This document shows, one piece after another, positions 33,863 to 44,394 of a stretch of DNA of 64,000 nucleotides. A model generated the notes under the pieces. That model made no database searches, was not told the DNA's origin, and saw only the letters and a list, made by a program, of their open reading frames with translations. The translations under genes and the position numbers were made by a program. Origin of the DNA: Astropecten irregularis (taxonomy: Eukaryota; Echinodermata; Asteroidea; Paxillosida; Astropectinidae); contig OZ020258.1 in NCBI GenBank assembly GCA_963971285.1, forward strand, positions 15,021,390 to 15,085,389, written 5' to 3'. Positions within the stretch are counted from its first letter, which is position 1. Every line of letters begins with the position of its first letter.

Positions 33863-34294
33863 TTAACAGGCAACATCAGTTAAAACTGATGTTGCCTGTT
33901 GCGGTGGAACATTGTCGGGTTCTTCACCCGATAGATGCACAAGTTCGTTCTTTGGGCTCTGTTCACCAGCATGTTTCTTTGGTATGGCCCCTGATGCAGG
34001 TGATGGGGCACAAGGCTTAGTGTCCGATGAAGATTCAACCTCCTCAGTACTGCTAGTGTCTGAAGTCAAAGACATGGCGGCTGCTGTAGCTCCTGCTGGT
34101 GCTGGTGAGGTGGTCTCGGTGATCAGTGCGTGTGGCAAACTTCCATGCTTGTAGCTGAGCATGAGCTCTCTCATGTTCTTTAGTTCGTCACGCAGTTCTT
34201 GGATCTCATTTTCTGCTCTTTCCAACTTCTTGTCTGCATCAAGTTCAAATCTGGGCAAAGAACGCATAGCTCTTTTCTTAGTCATCTTGTTCAT
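33863..34294 (-). pseudogene. GypB gag N-terminal part
   Basis: The 143-aa frame opens with MNKMTKKRAMRSL, followed by a Glu/Leu-rich predicted coiled coil (ERAENEIQELRDELKNMREL). A Ser/Thr/Pro/Ala-rich disordered stretch follows. It ends at a TAA (33863-33865) that touches the edge of a perfect 17-bp hairpin. The next gag frame continues in the same phase, so this is a premature stop within one gag gene. Confidence 0.65.
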
Positions 34295-34356
34295 AGATTC
34301 AAAATGTCACAAAAATGTTCTATTCCAGTAGGTTCCAGAACGTGTTTAAGTCCATA

Positions 34357-34373
34357 TCCTGACGCTGCCACCA
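34357..34373 (-). promoter_or_regulatory. probable primer binding site of GypB
   Basis: The minus strand reads TGGTGGCAGCGTCAGGA one base after the LTR end. Starting with TGG, it can pair with a tRNA CCA end. I cannot name the tRNA. Confidence 0.55.
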
Positions 34374-34374
34374 A

Positions 34375-34756
34375 TGTTACAATTCTGTAATAATAACTCT
34401 AACACTCAGTAAGTAGTTCAGACGAGAGACTAAGAAGTTCTGTTGCCACTTCGCATTTAATAGCACGGCAGGCTCACAGCTGCACAGTATAGCATTCTGA
34501 CACACATCAACAAGTCAAATATGGGTAGTAACAGAATCAAGAGTCCGAATGAATAATCCAAAGAGAAAGAATGACTGCAAAGGCTCAACGCTTGAGAATA
34601 AAAGAATAAGAAAACAGAGCACGGGTAAACTAGGCAATGCTAGATAAGGTGAAAGGCATGGACTAACCATAATGCACTATGGTAGGGTTTTAACCACATT
34701 CAGTTTAAACACAAACTATTATTATACACTGTACACTGTTTCAGGGAAACTCAACA
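34375..34756 (-). repeat. GypB 5' LTR, 382 bp
   Basis: The minus-strand sequence runs TGTTGAGTTTCC ... TTGTAACA and so has the TG...CA ends of an LTR. A primer-site-like stretch follows immediately. Most of it is repeated at 19812-23162. Compared with that copy it lacks the segment with the TATA box. Confidence 0.7.
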
Positions 34757-35689
34757 ATAGCAAAGTTGGAACCTTTCTTTGGTTTTGTCTTGTGACCCAA
34801 TCCTTTCATTTTGTTTTGTGGGCCTCAAATGGTGGTAGCAAACTAAGTGCCAAGCCTAGCCCCAAGCCTGGTTTCATAAATGCTGCTAAAATATGAGATG
34901 AATTGAGGGTATAAAGAATAGTAATCATACTGCCCTCCTTTGTTTTAACTAGTAACATGTACCTAACCTTTTGTTTGTGTCAACTGAGCAGCACCTGTGT
35001 AGTCTTTATGTTGGTTAGTTATGTTACACCTTGGTTAGTTACGTTACATGGTTAGTTACATTACATGGTTAATTACGTTACAGATTTCAACTGGTTCTAT
35101 TTTCCATATGTTACAATTAACTTTCATGATTTGACTTTCTTTTTTTCAATTAAGGATTGTACAAAGGAGGAATATACAAGATATCGACATTTTAAGTAAT
35201 TGCTTTCTCTTGAGGCAAAACTTTTTTGAAGTTTTGGTTAGTTACGTTACATAAGCTTTAATGGGTACATATTTTGCAAATCTATGGCCAGAATCCATCA
35301 CAATCACAAAATTGGACTATTACAGCCAATGTGTAGGTTCAATCAATATTGATATAATGAAATCTTCCCCATTCTTGGATAAATTAAAGTTAAACAACAT
35401 TTTATCACATTATTTCAAGATGAAACCTTGATGGCACAAAATTCAATTTTGTGTATACTTCATGCAAATCCATGGCATTAAAATAATTTTTTCCCATGAA
35501 ACTTTGATGTATATGCTACCACAAAATGCAAATTTTAACTTAAAAAATAGAATTTGAAATTTTGAGGTCATGTCCACTTCTGCATGGAATTGCCCAGCTA
35601 CAGTTATATTTTGACGGCCGCCTTATTTTCGGGTTTCAAACTTCCAAGTTCTGCTGATTGTTGACCACCTTTTTTTTTTCGCCCAGAAC
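34757..35689. other. no gene; GGTTAGTTACGTTACA tandem repeat
   Basis: 35012-35083 repeats (T)GGTTAGTTACGTTACA about four times with variation, and one more unit lies at 35237. The rest is AT-rich without recognisable features. Confidence 0.5.
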
Positions 35690-36380
35690 TATGCCTCGCC
35701 CAAGCCGGCAAAGGAAGCGTCCGGCATTTGGACTCACTGAATGCTGGTGGACATCGACCGGTAACGGCGCCTTTGGTCAGCTCTGCTCCGGCCGCGCCGT
35801 CCAGGTTGCTGTTCAAGAGGGCCCTGCAGCTGGACTCACTAACACTACTGTTGGAGGACGACACCGCGGGGCAGACAGTACAACAGAGCCGTCGCCACCC
35901 AACAATGCGCCTTCTGTGGGTATGTCCAATTTCCTTGCTACCGTTACTAGTTCTAGTGTTGTTAATCGTAATAATAGCAATGGCATGTCAAGTATTGCCG
36001 ACAATAGCTCTGCATTGTCCATGGTGGTAGAAGATGGTCGGGTTGTATTTTGCCCGGCCTCAGCTCCAACACGTAGGCTGCAGTCCATTAGTCATTGGAC
36101 CAGCGCGTTTAACACATAAATGGCTATTTACACTGTGCGTCACCCTTACCGTTTTGGCGAATTGCTTAAATATGCTGAAACTATTCGCCTGGCTGCCTCA
36201 TAGTTCCCCGGGTTGGGTTGACGAAGTTATGATGAACAATTCCCACTTGCGACAGGAGGCTGACCCGTCCTGCTCGTGGGCAACTTTAGATACAGAGCTT
36301 TGGGCGACAGTGGCGGCGGCTACCAGTTTTATGCCTGTCACGGCAGTTCATTCCACAGGAAAAACGTTCCCCTCTTAGAG
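35690..36380 (+). pseudogene. gag-like ORF of a DIRS/Ngaro-type retrotransposon, decayed
   Basis: An ATG at 35691 (MPRPSRQRKRPAFG) opens a Ser/Thr/Asn-rich N-terminus. From 36080 a conserved block follows in one phase: ISHWTSAF, AIYTVRHPYRFGELLKYAE, TIRLAAS and SYDEQF. A shifted frame (SWATLDTELWATVAAAT) comes next. I recognise this pattern (W..AF, HP, KY, YDEQFR, SW..D.ELW) from the first ORF of tyrosine-recombinase retrotransposons in invertebrates. Three in-frame stops (near 36118, 36203 and 36218) and one frameshift kill it. RT and recombinase do not follow. Confidence 0.6.
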
Positions 36381-36553
36381 TATTTTGTCTGCTTGCCCGG
36401 AAATCCGAAGGAAAAATAAAGAAAAAGTTAAACAATTCATAGGAGATTCACACTTGACTGTAATGCGAGCAGCTGGGTGAAATGAAGTCACGAGAGAGTG
36501 CAATGGCACGATGGAGTCCGTTATCAATCTTTACAGTCTTCAGTCTTGGACCA
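36381..36553. other. short non-coding gap
   Basis: Nothing recognisable lies between the gag-like relic and the GypC integrase. Confidence 0.4.
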
Positions 36554-37471
36554 TTAGACTACATATAGATCTGTGTGAGATTTCTTGCACTTTTTCAGCA
36601 TCCTTTTGGCAGCTTTTACAGCAGATTCAGCTTTGCCATTAGACTGCCTGTGTCTGGGTGATATCGTGAGGTGATCAAATTCCCACTTCTTCCTGAATTT
36701 CACAAACTCTTCTGAGGTGAATTGAGGTCCGTTGTCGCTGATGACTGTGTTCGGGATTCCATACCGCGCAAAATGTCCTTTGAGTTTCTTGACCACCATT
36801 GGTGTAATGAGCTCATGGAGGCGGTCAATTTCCCAATAATTGGAGAAGTAGTCTACGGTTATGACGTAGTGTTTTTGGTCAAGTTCGAAGAGATCGACTC
36901 CTATCTTCTCCCATGGACGATCAGGAATGTCATGAAGTTGTAGTGTTTCTTTCTGGTTTTGTTGCTCGAAGGTACAGCAAGCGTCACATGTTGAGATGTA
37001 TGTTTTGATGTCTGCATTCATACCAGACCAGTACATGCATTCACGTGCTCTGCGAAGAGCACTTTCTACCCCAAGATGCGAGGTATGTAGCATCTCTTTC
37101 ATCTGTTTTCGCAGTGATGCTGGGATGACAATCCTTTGGCCTCTGTAGAGTAGTCCGTCTTGTGAGGTTAGTTCATCTCGGATGTGGAAGTATGGTCTTG
37201 CTTCATCTGTTGCTTTTGATTTGTCCTCTGGCCAGCCTCGTATTATGATGGATTTAAGGACTTGGAGGCTGCTGTCATGATTGATAGGGGTTTTCAGTTC
37301 TTTGACGTGATCTTCAGTCATACTGGGTCCTCTGACTGTGTTGACTTCATCAAAGTCACTTGCTCCTGTTGTCTCTGGCAGATATGCTCTTGACAGTAGA
37401 TCTGCAAGGTGCATGTCTTTTCCTTTGATCCATGCCACTTCTATGTCATAATGAAGCATTTTCATAAGCAT
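36554..37471 (-). pseudogene. GypC end of RNase H, integrase zinc domain and core
   Basis: A 305-aa uninterrupted frame. It opens with the RNase H end GKDMHLADLLSRAYLP. The zinc site is HTSHLG with ACDACC-type Cys residues (STCDACCTF). The core follows: first Asp in GVDLFELDQKHYVITVDYFS, second Asp in ISDNGPQFTSEEF, Glu in SNGKAESAVKAAKRMLKK. It ends at a stop after SHTDLYVV, so the C-terminal domain is missing. The catalytic triad is intact, making this the best-kept integrase in the window. Confidence 0.9.
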
Positions 37472-37479
37472 GCCTAATG

Positions 37480-37729
37480 TGTACTGGTGAAACCTGTCTA
37501 GCAGTCTAGTCAGAACACAATTGCGAGTGCCTATTTCTCAATCTGAGCGTATCGTTGCTGTTTTGGTTTAATAGTGCTCTGCTTGCATACGCAATCGGTT
37601 GGCCCTCCTGAAGTAGTGTGGTGCCAAGGCCTGACTTGCTGGCATCACATTGTATGGTCAGCTCTTTTCCGGGTTGTAGAAGGATAGGATTGGAGCTTTT
37701 GTTAGCAACAGTTTGATTTTCTTCATTGC
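37480..37729 (-). pseudogene. GypC RNase H N-terminal part
   Basis: In one phase the minus strand reads QCDASKSGLGTTLLQEGQPI and AYASRALLNQN, carrying the first catalytic Asp. A shift near 37540 loses the frame before the integrase frame starts. Confidence 0.75.
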
Positions 37730-38224
37730 TTATTCTTGCTCATCTCCCCATTTCCAGGGTTCTCCCTTGTGTGTGAGTCTTCTGAGTGGCTCAAAGATCT
37801 CAGACAATCGTGGCAGAAATCTTGCAAGGTATTGAACACCTCCCTGCAATCTTTGCACTGCTGTTGCATCAGTCGGGAGGTGAGTGATGGCCTCTATCTT
37901 TTTAGGATCCGGCTTTAGGCCTTGTTCCGTGACAACATGTGCAAGAAAGGTAACACTTGTTGTCTTGAACACAGACTTCCGTCTGTTCAGTCTGATGCCC
38001 TTGTCACTGCATCTCTGAAGTAAAGCTTTTAGCCGCAGGTCGTGATTTTTCTTGGCTTCTTCCTTGGAGTCACCAGTTCCAAAGACAATGATACCATCGG
38101 CTACACACTCCACACCTTCAAGGCCTGCCAAGGCTTGCTGTAGCCTCTTCTGAAATATTTCTGAGCTTACTTTCAGCCCAAAGGGAAGTCTTTTCCACCT
38201 GTACTGCCCGAAAGGTGTGTTCAT
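37730..38224 (-). pseudogene. GypC RT palm/thumb with lost catalytic Asp
   Basis: FGQYRWKRLPFGLKVSSEIF (palm B) and VTEQGLKPDPKKIEAI (thumb) place this clearly in the Mag-type Gypsy RT. The YADD box reads CVADGIIVFG: the second catalytic Asp is Gly. A single-base change would explain it. Polymerase activity should be abolished even if the frames were intact. Confidence 0.85.
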
Positions 38225-38255
38225 GGTAGTGAGGTACAGTAGCTGCTTTCCTCAT

Positions 38256-38525
38256 CTAGCTCGCAAAGTAGCCTGACTTCAAGTCGAGTTTGGAGAAGAT
38301 CTTTGCCTTGGACAGTTCAGGCAGTACGTCTTCTATAACTGGTAGTCTGTGGACTTCTCTCTGCAAGACTTTGTTCAATGGTCTTGGGTCTATGCAGAAT
38401 CTTAATTCGTCCGTGTCTTTCTTCTCTGTGATGACTAGTCGACACCAGTCTGTTGGCTTGTCTACAGGTGTCAAGATATCCTGTTGCACTAAGCCATGTA
38501 GCCCTTCTTTGGCTCTCTGTTTCAA
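38256..38525 (-). pseudogene. GypC RT N-terminus
   Basis: Fingers and motif A: GLVQQDILTPVDKPTDWCRL, LRFCIDPRPLNKVLQREVHR and FSKLDLKSGY with the catalytic Asp. The frame stops just after SGYFAS, while the next RT frame resumes at 38224 in another phase. Confidence 0.85.
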
Positions 38526-38559
38526 GGCAACGGGTATCGGTTTTGCCCTGCACTGAGTC

Positions 38560-39070
38560 AGGCTAACTCCCTCTGCTTCTATGACTAGATGTGTCGTTCC
38601 TGGGAGTTAACCGGGACTTTTTACATCAAATACATCACTGCATTCTTCCAACAGCTCATCTTTCTCTGTGATGCTGTGAAGGAGATTGACGTTGTCATAA
38701 TTCACTGTTATGTTATCAACTTCATCTGTTCTGCTGCTTTTCTGCTCAGCAAGGGTGTGAACTTCTCCTTATCAATCACTACAAATGTGACTTTGTATTT
38801 CTTGCTGTTCTTTGGGTTGTACATCTTCAGTTTTGTTCTCCCGTCTGCCCAGAGTGCGGTACCATTGTACATCTTGAGTTATACCTTGGGCCCGTCAACC
38901 TTTGTGTTAACGTACTTCCTTGCGCCCGAGTCAATCTGGAACTTCACTGACTTTTCTTCCAGGAGCATCTCAGCAGAGAGGGCAGATTTCTTGTCACTCG
39001 TAGTGTTGACCTGTTCTACACAGTCAATTGTTTCAGAATCTGTTTGTGATGCACTATCACTGTTCATGTC
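38560..39070 (-). pseudogene. GypC protease
   Basis: The active site FQIDSGARKYVN is at about 38910-38945, preceded by a Ser/Asp/Thr-rich linker. Downstream are LKMYNPKNSKKYKVTFVVID and PLLSRKAAEQMKLI, typical of the region between the protease and RT of Mag-type elements. At least one stop (near 38607) interrupts. A LINE 3' end abuts at 39072. Confidence 0.8.
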
Positions 39071-39633
39071 GTAATAATAATAATAATAATATGGAAATTT
39101 ATAGTGCGCCTTTTCCACAAAAGTGATTAAAGGCACATTACAAAAAAAAATTAAGTAAATCAATGAAAGTTAAACAATGAAAAAGAAAAAAGGAAGACAG
39201 AAGAAGACAGTATTTAAAAGAAAGTTAGAAAGATAGGTCACAATGCCAGTGCCCAAACCGCAGTATGGGGATACGTCTGTCCCGTCAACGGGAAACTAAT
39301 AATTAATTAGGCCTAAAACTCGTCGACATCGGTAATGTCTTGATCTTTTCCACGGACAGACGCGTCTAAACCCTACCTACGTAATTATCACTCTAACTAC
39401 CTGACACGGTGACCTACGAAATATAGAAAATAGAAAAAAGGAATACAGGAACTTATTTATGTACATGTATTAGCAAATGCTAATCTGAAAAGGAAGGTTT
39501 TCAGCTTAGATTTGAAGGAGTTAAGTCTCCGTTCCTGTCTAATTTGAAGAGGCAAAGCGTTCCACAGCTTAGGAGCAGCCGCAGAAAAAGACCTTTCACC
39601 TACTGTGGACAACATCTTCCCGCTGGGATAATC

Positions 39634-39954
39634 CTAAAGGGGTCCATTGTTTCCTGACCTGAGTTGATACTTGCATTCTCTCCTACAAACAGTGATAAGC
39701 TCTTGTAAATACTTTGGAGAGAGTCCAAAAAGAGATTTAAATGTTAGCAATACGATCTTAGAGTTAATTCTGAATTGAATGGGCAGCCAGTGAAGTTGAC
39801 ATAATACAGGTGTTGTATGTTCAAACCTCCGTGTGTTTGTAACGAGTCTGGCAGCTGCATTCTGGACCCTTTGTAGTTTTGCTAGTTGCCCTGCTGGCAG
39901 ACCATACAATAAGCTGTTACAATAGTCCAGACGACTGGTCACAAAAGCATGCAT
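39634..39954 (-). pseudogene. LINE-2 ORF2 C-terminal region
   Basis: VTSRLDYCNSLLYGLPAGQL, LQRVQNAAARLVTNTRRFEH and TPVLCQLHWLPIQFRI are the usual C-terminal motifs of CR1/L2-group LINEs. The frame stops at 39634; the remaining 550 bp to the tail are 3' UTR. Confidence 0.85.
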
Positions 39955-40131
39955 GGACTAGTGTAGAAAGGGAATCACTTGACAGGAATTTACTAATGCG
40001 TCTGATTTTATGAAAATGCTGCAGAGCAAGCTTTGTTAATGTGGGTATTAATTTTAAGTTCAGAGTCGAACCATTACCCCAGATTCCTGACACATGTGGA
40101 TGGATTAACAATAGAATCGGCTACTGTGACG

Positions 40132-41049
40132 TTAGCAATTATTTTTTTTCAGCTGCTGTCTGGTGCCGATGATCAACAACTCACTTAGCCTATCATGCAA
40201 CATCCACTGCCTGATATCCCGTATGCAACTTTCCATCGCATCTACAGCAGACTGACAGAAGATATCGTCTGGTCTGAAAGACAGATACAACTGTGTGTCA
40301 TCAGCATAACAGTGGACATTATTAAAAGTGGTCCTAAACAAGATCCTTGAGGGACCCCACAGTTAAGTCCAAACAATATGTCGTCTACTACCTTCAGAAG
40401 AGCAATTTCCGTACTATGATTTATCCTGTAAGACCGGATGGACCGGAAACAGATCATGATTGGACATATGACAATACAATTGGTCACACACTGCTTTCTC
40501 GGTTACATGTAGTTTGGATATAAATTGCTAATTACTAATCGGGCGGTAATTTTCGAAAGTCAGGTCGAGGTTGTCCTTTTTTAGCAGAGGACAGATGAAA
40601 GCTTCCTTCCAATCCTCAGAGAAGGTGCCAGACTCAAGAGATAAATTGATCATCTTAGTAAGTACAGGAAGCAGAACGTCAAGGCACTTGACCACCAAAT
40701 TGGTGGGCATCAGATCAAGGGCATAAGACTTCTTTGCAGATTTCATAACAAGCTGCTTTACCTGTGACTCAGTCAGAGATATAAATTTATCAAACAAAAT
40801 GTCACTTGATGATGTTTCTGGTACAAGAGGAGATCCAGAAAGTGTGTTAGATGCCAAGTTATCAAGTTTAGTATGAATATTTGATATCTTTTCCCACAAA
40901 GAAGTTACCCATATCATTAGCAAGAGTTGATTTGTTAGTAAAAGGAGGAAGTGGGGCTGTAACCGATTGTTTAAGCAGTGTTTCTGACGCCCTAAATAAT
41001 TTCCCTTGATCTGAGCTGTTGCTATTGATAGATTCTTTGTAAAAATCAC
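40132..41049 (-). pseudogene. LINE-2 reverse transcriptase with internal deletion
   Basis: N-terminal RT motifs KKSYALDLMPTNLVVKCLDV, WKEAFICPLLKKDNLDL and FENYRPISN are followed by HSTEIALLKVVDDILFGLN, then at once by GVPQGSCLGPLL and CYADDTQLYLSF. About 80 residues that should hold the motif A Asp (LLDLSAAFDT in LINE-1) are missing between LFGLN and GVPQGS. The YADD box is present. Confidence 0.85.
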
Positions 41050-41131
41050 AACGTGTCTTGTTCAATACAGAAGTGATCATATTTTTTTGCTGTTTGTAGT
41101 ATAAAAGGTCACAGCCTTCGTTGGTTCGCCG

Positions 41132-42062
41132 TCACTTTCTTTCTGATCGCCTCCTTAGCCTAACTGCTGATTTGACTTCCTGATCAAACCAGGGCAGACG
41201 GGGTCTGATAGGTACTGTCTTCGACCTCAGTGGGGCATGTTTGTTAAAAACATGATCATGACGATCAAGTGTAGTTTTATAACATTGATCAAGCTCTTCC
41301 AGACCCCAAGAGGTCCCATTACACATCTCAGAGGGACCAGTCATGTTTTTATTGAATCAATGTTTATGGTTTTGATACTTCTATAAATGACCTCCTTGAC
41401 AGGAAAGGTAGGTCTCTTATATTGTAAGTTCCACAGAACAGAACAAATGATCTGAAAAGAGGTGATGTGGTGTATGAGGACCGTCAAGAAGGTTCTCCGA
41501 TTGCCGAGTACTGACAAGATCCAAGATGTGTCCCATCCAGTGTGTGGGCTTGTTGCTATGTTGCTCATAGATTCAAAGAGTGCTAAAAAATGTTTCGTGT
41601 TGGGATTATCAGAAACATCTACTTGTATGTTAAAATCTCCAGTTATCAATACAGGCTCAGTAGATAGAACAATCGATTCCAGATATGTGGCAAAGTCATC
41701 AAAGAAGCGGTTTACAGTAAAAGGGTGATTTACAGAGTATGGCGGTCTGTAGATGATCACCAAACGTAGTTTTTTGGAATTAATCCTGACAGACTATTCT
41801 GAATACTCAAATGAGTCTGCTTCACCCCCAGCAATATTTTTAACATTTAAACTTTCTCTAAACAGCAAAGCCGTGCCGCCCCCGACACGATTCTTACGGG
41901 GATGGTCAAGTATTCTGAAACCGGGTGGGGTAGCTTCAACCTTGTGGGCAACATCCATTTCAGTAAACCATGTCTCGGTTAGAGCAAATATATCAGTATT
42001 GATTTCTATAGCATATGTTACAACATCAGCCGTTTTATTTTTAAGAGATCTCGTGTTGAGGC
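41132..42062 (-). pseudogene. LINE-2 endonuclease
   Basis: APE-type endonuclease motifs appear in order: TRSLKNKTADVV, DIFALTETWF (catalytic Glu), GGGTALLFRESLNV, IYRPPYSVNHPF, ITGDFNIQVDVS (catalytic Asp/Asn) and a degraded end. The last part (41132-41344) includes RPRLPWFDQEVKSAVRLRRR, the linker to RT. There are several phase changes. Confidence 0.8.
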
Positions 42063-42084
42063 TACAGTCGTTCACTGCATGTGC

Positions 42085-42280
42085 TGAATACTTCTTTGTT
42101 AGGCAGCATTTGGCAAAGTGATTCTTCTTGTTACACACTTTGCACGTTCTCCCAAAAGCTAAGCATTCTTCTCTCTTTCTTATGTGGGTCTTTCCACGAA
42201 ATTTGCACTTGATGTACGTGCCTGTCGGTTTGGTAGAGCTTCTTCTTTTTCATAGGTTTTGTCCCTGTTTTTTCTTCGAA
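42085..42280 (-). pseudogene. GypC gag nucleocapsid fragment between two LINEs
   Basis: One phase reads GTYIKCKFRGKTHIRKREEC, AFGRTCKVC and NKKNHFAKCC. That is the double zinc-knuckle pattern of Mag-type Gypsy gag (a degenerate C-x2-x...H...C knuckle and then C-x2-C-x4-H-x4-C). It stands alone between the 3' tail of LINE-1 and the 5' end of LINE-2. Confidence 0.75.
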
Positions 42281-42433
42281 CAGTAATAATAATAATAATG
42301 GATATTTATATAGCGCCATTTCCATCAAATGTGATGCTCAAGGCGCTCTATCTACACACAGCTTAATTAGTTCAGAAAGAAACAATAAATACATACATGT
42401 ATATATACGAATACAAACAATAACAAAAATGCA

Positions 42434-43117
42434 TTAACCGAAAAATCTTGAAGGATTGTACTGATGTATTAAGGATGTATTATATTCAGGAGCAGAACCA
42501 TGAAAACAATGACAAGTAAGCAACAATATTTTAAAAGTTATGCGGCACTGAACAGGTAGCCAATGAAGTGACTTCAATACAGGAGTAATATGATCATATC
42601 TACGGTTAAATGTGACAACGCGAGCTGCATTGTTTTGTAATTTCTGCAGCTTGGACAGCTGAGATTGAGGCAACTGATAAAGTAAAGCGTTTCCAAAATC
42701 AAAACGGAATGAAATGAGCGCATGAACAATCTTTTCTGTTGCAGGACGAGTCAGGTATTTACAGATAAAACTCACATTCCTCAAATGATAACGCACAGAT
42801 TTACATACATTTGCAACTTGACATGACATTGACATAGTAGAATCGAATGTAACGCCAAGATTTCGACATGAGCTTGATACAGGAATTACAGAGTCACCAA
42901 TTTTAAGAGAAGTAATATTTACTTTATCCAAATGTGACCTCGAGCCTATCAACAAAAATTCTGATTTAGAATTATTTAATTTTAAGGAACGAGAGTTCAT
43001 CCACCCACAAATATCACCAACACAAACTTCTAAAGAGTGAATTGTACTGACTGCATCACTCTGGAGTGGTTTGAATGAAACATAAAGTTGAATATCGTCA
43101 GCATAACAATGATATTA
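42434..43117 (-). pseudogene. LINE-1 ORF2, YADD box to C-terminus
   Basis: HCYADDIQLYVSFK (about 43075-43110) opens this part, followed by LKLNNSKSEFLLIGSRSHLD, NLGVTFDSTMSM, LISFRFDFGNALLYQLP and LQNNAARVVTFNRRYDHITP. The frame is open from 43000 to 42434. Confidence 0.85.
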
Positions 43118-44346
43118 CTAGACCTGTGTTTGTTGGTAACAAACACTGAGCTGTTTCGCGTATGTTTTAATAAAAAATTGAACTTCAAGTTCAATTTTTG
43201 GTCTTGTACACAATTGGCCCAGAGAAAAAGCAGTGTCTTAATTGTCGTAAACAATATCACGAGCATCGCCACTCGTCCAACAATACACGTATACACATAC
43301 ACACAGCCATGAGAAACACAGAAATGGCCGAGTCTACTATAGGCCGAGTCGTACATAGTATGTAGGGTTGTGCTTATGGGCGGTGGAAACAGCTATATGA
43401 CTTATTTTCTAGCTCATCGTGCTACGTTTACGTGTACACAATTGGCCCACTAGTATTGATAGCCATATCCAAAGCCCGTGTTTTGTGTTATGTTTGACTC
43501 TAAATGGCAAAATTAATTATTCAAAAAAATCAACAAAAAATCAGGGGACGACGTCAACGTGACGTCACTTCACATTAGGGATACTTATACCATTTCCTAC
43601 CTACCCATTAAGTTTCATAACGATCGGATATTCGTTTATACATGTATATGTTTTTTTGGGGAAAAATGGCAAAATTAAATATTCAAAAATCGATAAAAAA
43701 ATCAGCCGATGACGTCATCGTAACGTCACTTCAAATTTATGATACTAGTACCATTCCCCTCCTACCCATCAAGTTTCATCACCATCGGATATTCCCTTAT
43801 ATGTGAATCTGAAAATCGGCTTTTTTTTATGACGTCATCATGACGTCAAACCTTTTTGGTATTTTGTGGCGTGTGCCTATAGCCTAACAAATATTTTGCC
43901 GAAAGAATTTCGAAAATACGATTTGTCGTTCATGAGATATAAAGAAAAGGTCCAAAAATTGAATATTTCATATAAAATCACACGATGACGTCATCAACAC
44001 GTGACTGCAATTTTTGTCTATAACACGTCCCCATATACTTACATACCAAGTTTGAGTTGCATCGGACTTGCCGTTCCGGAGATTAAAGAGCCCTAAAATT
44101 TGCACTTTTATGATGACGTAATTGTGCATGTGATGACGTCACGATGCCGTACATACGCGGGGCACTATTCGGGATGGTGGTCTAACTATGTGCCAAGTAT
44201 GAAGTTGATCGGAATCGGCATAAGGGTAGAAGTGACTTGTATAAAAACCCTGTGTATATGTCTATGGGAAAAAAGTGGAATAAAAAAAAACAAAAACAAA
44301 CAAACAAGAAAAACAAAAGCTGTTCCGCTGCATGCGAAACAGCTAA
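43118..44346 (-). mobile_element. Helentron-like element 2 inside LINE-1
   Basis: Read on the minus strand, the 5' end is TT plus hairpin AGCTGTTTCGC/GCGGAACAGCT (44346-44318), followed by a T-rich stretch. Near the 3' end come the subterminal inverted repeat GCGAAACAGCT (43159-43149), hairpin GTGTTTGTT/AACAAACAC (43146-43126) and CTAG (43121-43118). The interior has five degenerate units of about 120-170 bp. Each pairs a TGACGTCA-like site with a (C/T)AAGTTT...ATCGGA block. No coding gene was found. Confidence 0.65.
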
Positions 44347-44394
44347 TTAACATGATGATTTCTTTAGAATGTGCTTTATACCTGACAAATAAAT

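Larger units (their letters stand above)
25400..34756 (-). mobile_element. GypB: Ty3/Gypsy retrotransposon with 5' LTR
   Basis: Read from 34756 down, the order is LTR, primer site, gag in pieces, protease, RT, RNase H (split by a 1.4 kb insert), integrase zinc domain, a shortened integrase core (split by a hAT-like element) and integrase C-terminus. All genes have frame breaks. Domain order and motifs are those of a classical Gypsy element. Confidence 0.9.
39072..42062 (-). mobile_element. LINE-2: CR1/L2-like (Jockey superfamily) LINE, 5' truncated
   Basis: It has endonuclease, then RT, then a conserved C-terminal region, then a 3' UTR ending AGGCGCACTATAAATTTCC and ATT repeats (39072-39092). 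It starts within the endonuclease (TRSLKNKTADVVTYA) directly beside the GypC gag piece. Its tail resembles those of LINE-1 (42283) and of the fragment at 48808-48934. Confidence 0.85.

Noticed and set aside
38589..39074. 161-aa plus-strand frame with hydrophobic stretches resembling a membrane protein
   Set aside because: Exact complement of the GypC protease and linker; hydrophobicity is a by-product.
41753..42121. 122-aa plus-strand frame
   Set aside because: Complement of the LINE-2 endonuclease.
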